Shown: positions 43,286 to 56,539, counted from the stretch's first letter. The stretch: 64,000 bases of DNA from Aphrophora alni (GCA_963513935.1 OY740768.1:64832786-64896785); one strand, 5' to 3'. The notes: a model not told the origin generated them from the sequence alone. Translations and numbers: made by a program.

Positions 43286-46229
43286 GCAAGTTGTATTCAG
43301 TATTTTGATTGAAGTATTTACTCTATTAAATAGAAAAAGTGATGTATATTTATTTATCCTTTACACCCTGGTGTAGTTAATATAATTACACCCATCTTTT
43401 AATATTGAAGAGTAGAGGTAATACAAGTTGTGAAAATTTTTAACTTGGTTATTCATAGATTTATTATTATTTTATATATAATTATATATTATATAGGTTG
43501 ATTTTTTTAAACTTATCACCCTTATTATTTAAAGATGGAAGGAAATATGTAAAATTTGTTCTCGAGACATTTATTCATCTTAGAAAACTTAATACAAAAT
43601 CAAAAAACCTTTACCTCTCCAACCACTTAATTTTAAAAATGTATAATGGACACATATGCTTGTGATTCCTCAAATTAAAGCCCTTTAAAAACCAAGATTT
43701 TCATTTAATAGATCAGAAAATAGGTTAATAGATATCAGAGGAAATTTATACTATCCAAGTTCAAAAAAAGATCAAAAGCCCATCTAGAGGAACAAATATA
43801 TACCACTAAGAGTTTTAAGTGATCTAAGAAACTATTTATACTTATTAGCAAATTTTGTTAATCAATTTTTGACTTCATGGTAAAGTTTAGACCCATAACC
43901 ATCAAATAACCACTGACCATGTGTCCCCAGAAATTAACTTAATTGAACCTGGCTTATTCATAGCCGAAGGGGCTATTAATAAAATTCAAATAGGAAAGTA
44001 ATTTGAACTAGAAAAATTACTTCAGAGATTAATTCAATGAAATAAATAAAATACAGTGTCATTATATTCAAAGATTGTTCATTATAATATGTACAATACA
44101 GAATATTTATATTTTTGTATAAAAAAATTAAAAAATTCTCTTTTTTGAGTTATTATCTTGAGTTGTAAGAAACTCTTATAGGTTATTGAGCACCTGGAAA
44201 TTAAGTCAAATTTGCTATCCTTTAACAAACTATTTTTCAATCTGATCCATAGCCTGTGACGGGAATGGTTTCTTTGAAAATTTTGGCTGTTTCCCCTAAA
44301 GATACACTGTGGCAATGTCTACCAAAATTTATAACTCTGTCAATTCACCACTCACTCCAAAGTTCTCATTAAAGTTTACAAAATCCATTTAAAGATCATC
44401 TGCACCTTCCCATTTTTTTACAGTTGTACAATCTCAACAGTTTCATTTGCCTCTTCACCTTTATTGTGACAGAAACCTCCTTTTAAAAAGCCGCCAGCTC
44501 TCGATTTTTGTGTCACTTTATCTCTCACATTTTTATACATTCGGGCAACTTGAAGAATCTTATCTTAAGCTTGTGATTCTTATCACTACTTGAGGGCCAC
44601 AAGGCATCAGTAGAACTTTTACTTTAATTTAGTATATCTATAACCATAGACTGGACTATTAACAACATATTGGGGTGGGGGGGTATAATTTTTACATTTT
44701 CTATTAGAGAAATAGTATTGTGTATAGTGCACTATCAACAAACAACACGATTACAGTTAACTCTTGCTATTCACGGGTTCGGTATACACGTTTTTGTGTA
44801 TTACCGGAACACCTGGTAGAAGGCGTCACATGTCTGGCTATGACGAATTTCCCCCATTTTACCTCTGTAAGCATGGGAGATCTCTAACTAATAATAACAA
44901 TTATAATAATTGATAATTATAAATAACATCTGTAGTAGATAATAGTTCAGTTGATGTTAAAGAGTGGTTTATAATAAAACTATGTGTAGTTTGTAATTAG
45001 GATAAATAAAATGTATTTTAAGAAATAAAGACAATGATTAGAAAACATTTAGTGAATAAGTTTGGAATATAAAAAAAAGAACAAAGTGTTTTTTATTAAT
45101 GTAAAAAACAATAAATTCAAATATTTGTGGAATAACGAGAGTGTGGTCTGTTGTATAGAACAAAGACACAAGATGACATAATATGCTATAAACAAACATG
45201 TAAAAGTATATTGTGGTCTGATTGCTTGAATAAATCAGTAAAACATAACTTCAAACAAACTTGTAAGGCACCCATGCTAACTCAAGTGCAACAGTACTAA
45301 AAAACGGAACGGAATTTTTAAGGACTTTTCTACAAGTTTTCAATGGAGTGACATGTATTAGAGAGTTGTCCTCAAAACGAGGCTTTATATTGAAAATGTA
45401 GAAATGAACAAGTGAGTGTGAGTCGTTTAAATAATGACAAGTGTTTGGTAAATTGATGAAATAATAAGTTTTAAATGGAAAAATGATTGTAGATGGAATA
45501 AACCAAGTAAATTTTAAGTAAAGATTGCACTGATTGGTTTAACCAAACTTTATAGTAATGGGGACAATGTGTGATTTTAAAGTCTAAATGGACAAACATT
45601 AGGACTAACTTTTCATTTTAGATATAAGTTGTTTAATATAATTAATAGGAATAAAATTTTAGTTGTGTTTAATAAAACAATAGTGTATTATGAAAATTAA
45701 CATGTCTGGCTAAAATCATTTAAGAGCGCCAACTTAGCTAACCACGTTGGACTTTTTGAAGCTGGGAAGTACAGAAATGAAGGCAAGAATGTAGTAAGTA
45801 AAATTAATAATAATTAATCGGTAAATAACTTTTGTTTGTAACGTATACCATTACATGTTCAAGCAAAATCCTTCAGCTGACCTTGGACAGACACTACTGA
45901 TTGAGGCGTTGAGTTAGTAGTGTGTATTTTCAAGTCGTAGTTGAGAGTTGTGTTGTTTAAAATTTTCTTTTTTCGTGTAAACATTTTAAAGTTTCTTTTA
46001 TGTTTAAATTTATTTTTGATTTAACATTTTTTTTAAAACTGTTTCCATATAATCTCATCCCAAACAAATGTTATTTAATTTACTTTGAGTTAGTAATTAG
46101 TGTTTTCAAGTTTTATTGCTGAGGGACAGATTTTGATCACATAACCATTTCTAATTTTATTTATTTATTTATTTACATTTTTACGAATTTTTGTTTTGAT
46201 CTTCAAAAAATATTTCCTAAATTCCCAAA

Positions 46230-46530
46230 TGAAAAGAAAAGGCACAAACAAGTTATGCCTTTGGTTAAAAAAATTGACTTTTTTGATAGACTTCAACATG
46301 GTAAAAGCATAGCCTTAGTAGCAAAATGATTTAATATAAATGAATCAACAGTCTGCTGTTACATAAAAAAAGTGAAGAAAACATACGCAGAAGTGTATAA
46401 GAAGGAAATTTTCAAGCAGCAAAAGTTACGTCCATTTACCACGGCACGAACATTGAAAAAGCATTGAATTTATGGATTGAAGAAAAGGGTGTTTCTATAC
46501 TAATTTCTGATTACTCCAATTAACAATACA
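46230..46530 (+). pseudogene. Tigger transposase N-terminal HTH relic
   Basis: KIDFFDRLQHGKSIALVAK, a stop, then FNINESTVCCYIKKVKKTYA and TARTLKK is the psq-type helix-turn-helix of pogo/Tigger transposases (usually I-----G-S---A--F-I--STV--I-K). It is interrupted by a stop and loses its frame just after NLWIEEKG-like sequence. Confidence 0.7.
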
Positions 46531-46559
46531 TCAGTTCGTTTTTAAGACTGTTCAAATCT

Positions 46560-48150
46560 ATAAATTGTAAATTGTTTTTCCTTAATCTCTACAGCAATCA
46601 CCTTTTGTGCCAAGGGTAAAAAAATAAAAGCAATAAGCAATACTATTAGATTTACTCAGTTTAATCGAATATAATACTTCTAAAAAAAATAATAATAATA
46701 ATAATAATAGAACTTTAGATAACAAATTTAAATCAAATACTGTAGGAATTTCTTTTTTTAATGGCAATTGTGACGTAAACATTAATAACTGTTCTGATTC
46801 TGATTAAATCAATTTTAATTAAATATAACAAGAAAGGCTTATCAATTATTTAATTAGAATTATTAATAAAAATATCGATGATGATAACCACATCATAAAT
46901 CTAAACGATATTTTAAATAATTAGCTTAAATTTTATCGTCAATTATGCATTGTAGACCATTCTTTAAACTTGGTATTTATTATGTTATATAGTAAACAAT
47001 TTAAATATAAATACAGACAGTATAAAAATCTATAAACTAATTTATAATAAGACATTGCTCCTTGGGAAACCGATGTTCAAGTTTACATAACCAAAAATTA
47101 TAGGGAGAAAATAATGGTTATTACTGTACGAATAACTGGGTTATAATGTATACTTTTTTTATAGACCAACAGATAGTAAATGTAAACATCCAGTTTTTCT
47201 ATTTGGAATAAGTTGCACTTTTAAATTTACATAAAATTTAATTGGAATAGAAAAAACATATAGAAAATATATGTTAGAATATTTAATAATATCTCCCATT
47301 TTTATATTCCTAATTTTTTCTCATTATATTCTAACTTCTCTTTATCGGAATGCCAAACATTCTTAGTTGTTCAGTTTTTTATAGCAATCTCCATTAAAAG
47401 TTTTAATCTCCATAAATGGTTTTTCTATTGGATAATACAAGAATATCCTTTACGTTATGTGGAAAGAAAATGAATTCCTCCTTCTTTAAATATTTTCTCT
47501 GACTATTAAACTAAAAAATTATTCTTAAAATAACCCTTTATGTAATAAACACTGTTTTACCAAATTTTTCATGTCAAAAAATCAACATAAGTAAATAGAT
47601 TTTTGTCAGTTGCTGTTAATCTATAACACTTTGTATCAATACTCTCCATCTAGAATTGAAACAACTGATCATTTCCTTTTCTGTTCGCTTATTTTTTTCC
47701 TTCCTTTTCTAATGCATCTTTATAATCTTCTATCAAACCATGAAGTCATATTCTCTCCATATAATCTTCCCTTCTTTTTGGCACTATTTTTGTTTGTTTT
47801 TTCTTAGCATACAACAGAAAGACGGAAGATAATGGACCTATTTTGTTAACATAATAAGGAGGTAATTTACTTTGATTATTTATTTGTTTTCTACAGATAG
47901 CAGGAATAACATTCTTAGTTTTAATTAGACCCATATCCGTTAAATTAATATCTATTGGAATAAAGGAAAATAACGGATTTGACGTAGAAAAGTATATCTC
48001 TTCTGCTTTTATAAAAGATTTTTGATTAACGGAAATTATATTTTTTATCCTTGTTGTCTCCTATTATTTCTACACAATTAACTGGCAAAAAATATCAATC
48101 TCAGTTCTGTTATTGTTCGACAAAAAGCATAACGTTTATATGACCATTTT
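46560..48150. other. Unexplained 1.6-kb segment inside the Tigger-like element
   Basis: It separates the HTH and DDE halves of the transposase. AT-rich; the minus strand around 47600-48000 has coding-like stretches (NQSKLPPYYVNKIGPLSSVF, then DYKDALEKEGKK and ATDKNLFTYVDFL) broken by stops. An AAT trinucleotide run lies at 46690-46708. No family recognised; most simply a nested insertion. Confidence 0.4.
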
Positions 48151-49400
48151 GTTCTCAATAGAAGTGAAAGTAGTGGTGAAAATAAACCAACATTTTCAGA
48201 CAGTAAAGGTAGTTTTGAAAAATTTAAAAGAAGGTTTTCTCTTCACAACGTAAAGATAATAGGAGAAGCAGTTTCTGTGGATTACAGCACCAAGTTAATT
48301 TCCAAAGAAATTGTATCTGGAAAAGGCTATTTACCGGAACAAGTATTCAACTCAGATGAAACAGGGTTGTTTTGGAAGAATATGCCTTCTCAGACCTTCC
48401 TAGTGAAAGAACAAAACAGTTTCCTAGTCGGCTACAGGTTTTAAAACAGCAAAGGATTGATTAACTATCCTATTTTGTTGCAATGCTAGTGGACACATGC
48501 TAAAACCAATGATTGTTTATAAATCGTTAAATCCGAGAGCATTTAAAGGGAAATTTATGTTACCAGTTTTATGAAAAGCAAAAAAAAAAAGTTCAGTAAC
48601 AGCAGCTTTTTCATTGAGTGGTTTATTTTTTAATAGAAGAAGTCAAACTTTATTTGAAAACAAAATCGTTACTCTTTAAAGCTCTACTTGTTTTAGACTG
48701 CACCTGGACATCCATAGGAAATCAAATCTTTCCATCCTAATATAGATGTGTTATTTCTGCCACCAATTACGACAGCTTTGTTTCAGCCATTGGATTAAGA
48801 TATTAATGCATCATTCAAAGTCATTTATCTGTAGATTATCAGTCACAATGGAGAATGATAAATCGTTACATAATAAGTCAGTGCTGAAAAAATTATAACA
48901 TTTCCGAATGCATTGCTAACATTAAGGAATCTGTTAACGATTGTTTACGATCCATTGCTAACAATCAATTCCTGCTGGTGGAAACTATGGCTAGATGCTG
49001 TATTAAAAAACATCACACCTGCTACTGATGAAATTGTAATATATTGTTTCAATGGCAAGTTAAATTAAAGGCGAAGGTTTTAACTAAATTGAAACGTCAG
49101 ACATTTAATAGCTCCTCCAATATGAAAACGAAGAACATACAGAAAAAGGTCTAGAGGACCTTATAACGGAGCCTTTATCCAGTTATCACGAAGAGGATGA
49201 AGAAAATGAAAAAGAGGTTACATCTGATTTAAATTTAAAATCTGTGAATGAAATTTTAGTTTTAGCCCAGCAGCTAGCTACAAAAGTTTCAGAAATCGAT
49301 CCTTCTATAGAACAGTCAACTATTTTTAGGCGAGAGCTTCAAATTGCATTAGTGCTGTACATTGAGTGCATAAAGAACTTGAAAAAAATTTAAAAAACAA
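48150..49400 (+). pseudogene. Tigger transposase DDE-domain relic
   Basis: SFEKFKRRFSLHNVKIIGEA, then EQVFNSDETGLFWKNMPSQT (first catalytic Asp), LLVLDC followed after a frameshift by APGHP (second Asp box), and PPITTALFQPLD (the block before the third Asp). Stops and frameshifts throughout. The acidic C-terminal stretch HEEDEENEKE near 49185-49215 is also usual for jerky/Tigger proteins. Confidence 0.85.
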
Positions 49401-50019
49401 GACTGAAATAACAAGTTTTTTACAAAATAAGAAAACTTCATTTACAAATTATTTTTTTCTTAAGTTATGTAAAAACTTGTTAATAAAATGTTTTAAAATT
49501 CTTTGATTTAGTTAAAAGTTTTTGTATTAGTGATATACGTTGTAAGTAATAGGCGTTTTCATCCTTCCTCACTTAACAATATTCAAACCCCATTTTTCCC
49601 ATAAGGGTTTGGTTTCGCTATTCGTGATTTCGTTATTCACAGCCAGTTCGCAGAACATAACTCCCGCGAATAGCTAGGGACATCTGTATTTGATTTGTGA
49701 AATTTTGCATCTAGTTTTAACAGCCATTTTTAAAAAGTTTATGGTATATATTGTTTGAGCAGATATACAAACAACAACAACAACGAAATTGTATCATCGT
49801 AGTAGCTGCAAGTGATTTTTATTTTTACATCAGAGGAATTTTTGAAAAACTAATGAAAATAAGGAAGACTAAGTTAACATCTATCAAATAGTTGTGTTTT
49901 TCAGACATGCATAGATTCTTTTTTATTACACTAAGTAAATTATAAATGAAAAGACAATGTTTATGATTTACAAACATTTTAAAACTAATTAATAACCTAA
50001 TAATTGTGTGTTTATCTAG

Positions 50020-50224
50020 GAATGCTCCAATAGGACCTACTTTTCAAAAATTACTTACCGAGTTGGCAACACTGACTGAAACTTTTTCAAAAGACATGAT
50101 TACGAATGTAAAAGATATGTTCAGAAATCATTATGATATTTATGATATAATAGCTGATGTTCAATGCTGTGAAAGAGCGTTAGAAAGTTGTGGGGCTTAC
50201 ACCATACCTAATCGAAATTTATTG
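50020..50224 (+). CDS. SKIV2L: Ski2 exon: arch to helical domain
   Basis: The first base completes Arg of the previous exon. Then NAPIGPTFQKLLTELATLTE, TFSKDMITNVKDMFRNHYDI, YDIIADVQCCERALESCGAY and TIPNRNLL. Ski2 homologues carry the P-------L--L-----P----NP--D--L-D pattern before the helical coiled stem. It ends phase 0 at GTAAGG. Confidence 0.93.
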
Positions 50225-50984
50225 GTAAGGCAAGAATTTAACTGTTACACTTTATTAATATTTATAATATTACACCTGTATAATGAAAATAATTTAGTTA
50301 ACTAATAATTAAACTTGCATAGCTTACTTCAAAGATTAAATATTGTTTATAATGAATCGCATAATTATAAAACAAGCAATTTCACTTTAAAGAACTAAAT
50401 TACAATATCTATATTAAATGTATAATATTTGAATAATATATATGTAATAAAATTAACCTAGCCTACAATTGGTAATTAAAATTGATAGTTGTAAATAATT
50501 GAAATCATGAAGTGTATTGTACTTATAAGTAGTAATCCTTATTATGTGTTTAAAAACTTACTTCATATTTAATATTATTAAAATATGAACCAAATAGATT
50601 TTGGGTTGGGATTGCGTTCAGGTAAAAGAAAATTTTTGGTTTGGGTTAGGATTAAAATTACTTTGGATATATCATAAGTTAAAAAATCTTGTGTTAGTCC
50701 AATTTAGATTCAGAATTTGATAAAGAAATCACTCCGAAATAATACTCAGGATTATTACACTGACTTTATGAATTATTACATTATAATCCCATTTCTAACG
50801 TCTTTGATTAGAAACCAATTGTGTTTTGAATTATAATTTTTTTTAAATAATAGATAATTATTTTTTTTCTTAAAAGAGGTGAGGAAAAACTCGAAAAACA
50901 AAATAGAAAGAAACTATAAAGAAGCGAGAATATAAATAACTAGTGTAAGTGTAGAACCTGATAATGAAAGACAGTTTTATTTAA

Positions 50985-51540
50985 GTTTGAGGGACCCTTT
51001 GTGTATGGTACTTGATACTGCAGTATATTTTTTTCAGTATATTTGCTTTTTCCATAGCGAGGGGTTGCTCCACCTTGTTATAACTAAATGTTTGCTGCCC
51101 CCTGTCCAAACATTTTTGGAGTGCAGACATGATCTTATTGAGAAGCATCTCTAAATATTTATGAAAGTTCAAATTATCTACAATTATAAATGGTTCAACC
51201 AACTAGTTGTTAATTAATGCTTGTCGTGCTCCAAAACCGCTCTTCTAGTTGATAAGTGTGGATTTTCGATGAACCACTGCAGTACATCTAATGATTTTTT
51301 TTTTCATCAATTGAAACGTGTCTTCTTGTCTTTAGTTTGTTTTGTACTATGTGTTTCATTGAACTGTTAGACTATTCTAGCCACTGTGCACTTTGATATT
51401 GAATTAATGGGGGATTTGGAAACTCATCATTAAATAAGTTTACAACCTTACTATATGATCTTGTACGATCACTATAACCTTTCATCATCAAAACCATTAT
51501 CCTTTCAAACTCAAAAACTTCCATATTAAAAGAAAAGGTA
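50985..51540 (-). pseudogene. Mariner-like transposase relic
   Basis: Minus-strand frames give VFEFERIMVLMMKGYSDRTR and VVNLFNDEFPNPPLIQYQSA (first HTH), then DEKKNH, VLQWFIENPHLSTRRAVLEH (second HTH), and, after a gap, DNLNFHKYLEMLLNKIMSAL then QKCLDRG, the segment before the second catalytic Asp. This family occurs widely in arthropods. The catalytic QQDGAP-like box is unrecognisable and several stops are present, so it is dead. Confidence 0.65.
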
Positions 51541-53887
51541 AACTTGAATCAAAACTTTAAAATGACAACCTAAGTCATGAACTACTAACATTTAACTAAT
51601 TGGGAGGCAAGAGAATGTTCTATGTTTATATTTTAGAATCAGGTAGATGCACATTAGAAATCACAAAAGATAGATTCAGTTTACTGATAAAAATAACAAG
51701 GAATTAAGGCTAAACATCCCTGAAAAAGTTGTGTTTCTGGCCCGCTAGATAGCAGCACCTCTGCGGCAAAATTGTATTACTGATAATTTGCGTAATTATT
51801 GTCCGATTTTTGTTTTGTAAGTTATTTTGTAAATAATATCAATAAAATATTTACGCTACGAAGGTGAAACTTTTTTAGATTTTTTTATAAAAAAGTTGTT
51901 GAGCAAAAATATTATTATTATTATCATTATTTTTAATCGCAGGTAGTCATTTTTTAAATAATAATTTCAAATGAATTTTGCCGTTTTCAGATATGAAATC
52001 GGTCAAATGGTCCTATCGGAATCGTGTTTTAAATATATTATCATTATTTCTCTCACGCTCCGCGCCCCCCTTCCGTGTGGCGCACCGCCATACTGCCCAG
52101 CCGCTCTAACGCGAGGCCCCTCCTGTAGTGATGTGGTGCTAATTAGCAAAGCAGCTAATTCCAAGCAGCTAACGAACGTTAGCAGTTGCAGAGCACTCCT
52201 AACAACTAGAAATAGCTGCTTAACAATTAGCAGAACTTATACTAGCTGATGGCAGCACCTTTCATAAACTTAGAGTTCAGTCCGTTTGTCCATTTCAATT
52301 TCTTAGATGTGGTTGTATACTTGTTGCTTCTTTGCGTTATTTGAATGTGTGCAATATATATTATAAATTACATAAGTTATTCGCCATTCTAAATAATTAC
52401 TCCATTTAAAGAGTTCTACCTTTTATATGAAATGTAAAAACTATTAATCTGTTTTGACTACGTCGAAAAGTGTTTGTATATCAGATATAAATTTGTCTCA
52501 GATTTTTAAATAATATATATCACTAGTTTTAAAGAGGAAAATTATCTTTATTAAAATTTTTGTTACATATTTTATGTATGAATTAATCAATAACGAATGG
52601 TTACGTAGTAATTTATCTAGGAGACTAATTTATATTGGAAACTTTGGTTACAAACTGAAATGAAATAAAAGATGTATTACAAATCCATAATATGGAATAG
52701 TTTTGGGTTTTTGGAATAGTAATATATTACTGTTCATATTCTTCCCAGAAACAATGTATAGTTTTATTAAAAATATTAATTGTTTTAGAGTAAATTCAAC
52801 GATCATTACATTTTACTTAGTACAACTTATTATAAAATTGCATTAATTTTAATTCAACCCATCCTACTTGTACTCCTTATTTCTAAACATCCAATGAAAA
52901 TGAAAATGTATTTCATTTATATTTTTAAATGATATATGAAATGTTTTTTATTCCCAGTTATTCTTCACAAGTGGTAATAGAATGTACAAATTCTCTGATT
53001 CAAAAATGTGATGTCTTCGAAGGAAATGTTGTGATGTTATTTTAACTTTATACAATTAAATATTATACAGTTCAATTGGCAATGACAATAGAAGGTTGAG
53101 ATGTTATTTCAAGGTTTAGAATGGAAAATTTTATAAATATGTTACACAATTATAACATATATCATGTTTATATATGTTTATTTATACACATAAATATAGT
53201 CTATAGTTCAATAATATACTGGATTCTTTTTATTGTTTGTTTTTAGTTATTATGGGGTTGTTATGCAACAAGGCATGGTTAATCATGTATAACTTGTGTT
53301 AACAACTGTTGATGGAATTTAATTGTGAATTCAAAAATGTTTTGATATTTCAAATCCGTTCAGTAGTTTTCGAGATACAAATGATTTAATAAAGGCGTGT
53401 CATCGCATTTCAATAAAATGCAAACGCTAATGTACGCGGGTTTATTAAATTGTGTATATTTTGGGAATTGTTGAACGGATAAAATTGTATGTTCAAGTAT
53501 CGCGGTGTCTTGATTCTTAATTTTAAAATGCTCTAAAATGGTGGATGTAAAACGAAACACAATAATTACAAAGAATTCACACAAATATTGTTAGTGAGTT
53601 TTTCAGGATTATTTTCATTTAACATTCATTTGAAGCGTCCTTGTATCAACCAGGCGTTTTTGTTATACATTATTAGTTTTGTTTCCGAAGTAATAATTTA
53701 AAACTTGACTTATCAAAAAGTTTGTAAATTTGTTAGTAATGTTATTTTCATTTACTACAATTTACTTTATTAATTACAATTTATTTAACAAATATGAAAC
53801 ATAATTTAATTTAATCAATCACTTAACGAATAACAACAAATATAAACATAATGACATACAATAAGATGTAAACGTGGGACAAATAAT

Positions 53888-54025
53888 ACATCCCCGTAAA
53901 TCACTCTCTCACATCCTCGCAAAGCTTCTCTCTAACAAAATAATCACATCCCCAGAAAAGCTTGTCTCTTACATGCCCACAAGTTTCTGTCTCTCGTAAC
54001 CGTTACATCCCCACAAAACACATAT
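53888..54025 (+). repeat. Short tandem array of ACATCCCC-AAAGCTT-TCTCT units
   Basis: About five imperfect units of 27-36 bp containing ACATCCCC (or ACATCCTC/ACATGCCC), an A-rich step and a CTCTCT tract, in the same orientation. It lies inside the TTAA-flanked element and is non-coding. Confidence 0.65.
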
Positions 54026-54186
54026 TTTTTCAAAAATCAAAATCAAAATTTTCGAGAGATAACGTATTAGGAGTACACTATAAAAAAATCAGACTTCTAC
54101 CTTTTATATTTACCGAGATCCCACAAGGTATATCCCAGGTCCCAGATCCCAGGACGTATATCCCCAGAAGGGTACAAGCGATAGTC

Positions 54187-54257
<71 letters not shown>
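54187..54257. repeat. GA dinucleotide microsatellite
   Basis: About 35 GA units with one GC interruption. The Arg-Glu or Ser-Leu frames across it are artefacts. Confidence 0.97.
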
Positions 54258-54260
<3 letters not shown>

Positions 54261-56014
54261 AACACAAATAAACTAAACAATACTTTAATAAAATTTTTAA
54301 ATTAATGAACACAAATTAAACTATATAATATTTATATATTTGACCTGACTTATACAAAAGACTAACAAAGTCCAGACAGATACTGTTACTGTGCGAAGCG
54401 GACACTTCCACGAATTGATACTTGATAGATTCCACGAATCTAGCTTTAGACGATAACAGATCAAATGACTTTCTATTTAATATACGAAACATTTTTACAA
54501 GGATCTATGTTCCATCGTTTAGGCTATTTGGCCCTTGATATTTCGCCATTGAATCCCTCAAGAGGAATCTGTTTTTTTAGATTTGGTTGTTCCTGGGCAA
54601 TCCATGGAGAACATAAAAGTTTAACAAAATAACGTTCCCAATAAAAATTATAAACAGACGACGAAACAAATCCCTAAGAAGAATCACGGTAACTAATAAC
54701 CGAGAGCACATGAGTGGAAGGGCGGGAAAGTAGTCATCCAGCACAAAGATTGTAAGACGAGCGACGTGGTGGGGGGGTGCCACAGTGAGTCACCTCGGCC
54801 CTGCAAGTGTTTCGTGTCTCCCGCGCCCTCATACCCCTAAGAGGAATTATTTTAAATGTATAAAACATGATACCGATTTAACCACTCGGGCGATTTTAAA
54901 TATTAAAAGTGTAAAATTAATTAAAAATTATTGTCTACAAAATGACTACTTGCGATTTGCATATTTCTTTTTTTAACATGAAGATCTTATTATTATTTTT
55001 TTAACCAATAACTTAATTAAAATTAGGCTTACGTAGCGTAAATTGTAATATTATTCTGTTTACAAATCAGTTTTTCAAATAAAAATCGAACGAAAATTTC
55101 ACCAATAAACATTAATACAAAATGACTCCATTTTGGTGCTGCGCCGTGGTGGCAGAATTTGTACCTAATGCTGGGATGTTTAGCCTTAAGAATGTAATTT
55201 ACTTTCCCCCTTTTTTTTGTTCTTCAAAAGAAGCAGGTTACAAAATGTAGAAAGCAGATAACTTTAAATTAGACTTTTCGATGTTAAGTTTTTCTCTGTA
55301 TCCTCCTCACTCATACTGACCGAACTCTTAGACAAATTCTGAGGATATTACAAAACAAATATACAAGTTTGGCATTTCAATTATAATTTTGACTTGTAAA
55401 TTTGGTTAGAGATGTCTTGGAGACTTTTTTATGTAACATTGTGTTTCTTTTCCAATGATATTTCTCAAGATAAGTGTTGTCATTAAAAAAAAAATAAAAA
55501 AAAATAAAAAAAAAAAATACACAACCTCCTTTAAAAAAAGGGCACAATTTTTAACCACCATAAAATGTCAAGAAAAATATCATAATAGGTATGGTGAAGG
55601 TTTCCCATTGATGTCTCAAGGAATTTAAATTTTAGCCTGGTGTATCATTACTTATTTTACACTCTGTACATTTATTTATGTAATTTAAATAATTCACAGC
55701 TTTCATTATGTTTCCATGAAAATGTGGTAGTTTATGCATGTGTTGATTATTATTATTTTGCTGTGTTATTAAAATAGATTGAGGTATTTTGTAGGTTATG
55801 TTTACTTGTTAACTTTGCCAAGTGTTTGTTGTACTTGCAATATTAGAGAATTTATAGTGTCATTTGGATTGACTGGCTGTGTATAGTCTGGTTTATGAGT
55901 TCTAACTCTATTTTATTCCCATAACATTTCCTAGTGCCTCATCAGTTTGGTTAGTCATTATGTCCTTAAATATGTCAGTTAATTTAGTTTCCAAGGCTTC
56001 AATATTATGATGAT

Positions 56015-56017
<3 letters not shown>

Positions 56018-56074
<57 letters not shown>

Positions 56075-56080
56075 GTGTGT
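56018..56080. repeat. AT then GT dinucleotide microsatellite
   Basis: About 20 AT units pass into about 10 GT units. Non-coding. Confidence 0.97.
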
Positions 56081-56539
56081 ATTTCAATTTGTTGGTTAGA
56101 ATTTATTTAGTTATTTTCTCCATCTGTGTTTCCAAGATGTGTGTGTAATCAGCTGATCATTCAATTTAGAGTTTGCGTAGTTATGTAATCTGGATGAATT
56201 TGGTCTAAAAGGTGAATTCACAATGTTGAGTCAATGCCTGAAGTCATAAATAAAATCGTACTTCCACTCATCAATGGTTCTGAACTAGAATATTATACTA
56301 CTTAGCTGTTTTTCATCACTATACTCTTATTCAAAACACTTAATCTTCTGCCTGGGTCTAAAATGTAGTGCTCACTGTTGGGGTGCTTTTAATACAATTA
56401 CCAAACACCTTTTTTCCTTTTTTTCTAAAGATATTTCCTTTTCCTCCTAAGTGGTCAATTCAATCACTTCAAGCACTTCGGCCATTAAGGCTTATTGCGC
56501 TCCCAGAAGATGTGTGAAGCTCTACGAACTTGAGGATCT

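Larger units (their letters stand above)
44754..49686 (+). mobile_element. Tigger/pogo-like DNA transposon, 4.9 kb, with TIRs and TA duplication
   Basis: The left end CAGTTAACTCTTGCTATTCA and the reverse-complemented right end CAGATGTCCCTAGCTATTCG match at about 18 of 24 positions including following CGGG. TA lies directly outside both ends (44752-44753, 49687-49688), the pogo/mariner target duplication. Decayed coding remains lie inside, in order: a CENP-B/pogo HTH (46265-46480) and a DDE region (48150-49400). The element is longer than the usual 2-3 kb because of about 1.6 kb of other sequence between them. Confidence 0.82.
43286..50019 (+). other. Ski2 intron, 6.7 kb, GC-AG type
   Basis: Donor GCAAGT, acceptor TTTATCTAG. 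Most of it (44754-49686) is a Tigger-like DNA transposon. 43380-44750 is AT-rich with nothing recognised. Confidence 0.8.
51708..55185. mobile_element. TTAA-flanked element, 3.5 kb, piggyBac-like ends
   Basis: TTAAGGCTAAACATCCC at 51704-51720 is repeated as its exact reverse complement at 55173-55189, so a 13-bp TIR (GGCTAAACATCCC) is flanked by TTAA on both sides. Subterminal sequence is related too: TTACGCTACG occurs inside both ends, about 130-160 bp in. TTAA duplication is the mark of piggyBac-type transposition. No transposase was found; the interior is non-coding and holds GC-rich patches (52050-52140, 54690-54840), a GA microsatellite and a short tandem array, so it is non-autonomous and possibly composite. 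Confidence 0.75.

Noticed and set aside
52050..52260. GC-rich patch and AGCTAA repeats as a promoter or gene start
   Set aside because: It lies inside the TTAA-flanked element; the repeated AGCTAA/TTAGC motifs look like subterminal repeats of a nested hAT-type element, and the open frame there has no similarity.
54187..54257. Open frames with Arg-Glu or Ser-Leu runs
   Set aside because: They are translations of a GA microsatellite and have no conserved flanks.
55920..55965. CTGATGA ... GAAA on the minus strand as another hammerhead
   Set aside because: The bases between the boxes cannot form stem II, and the stem III geometry is absent.
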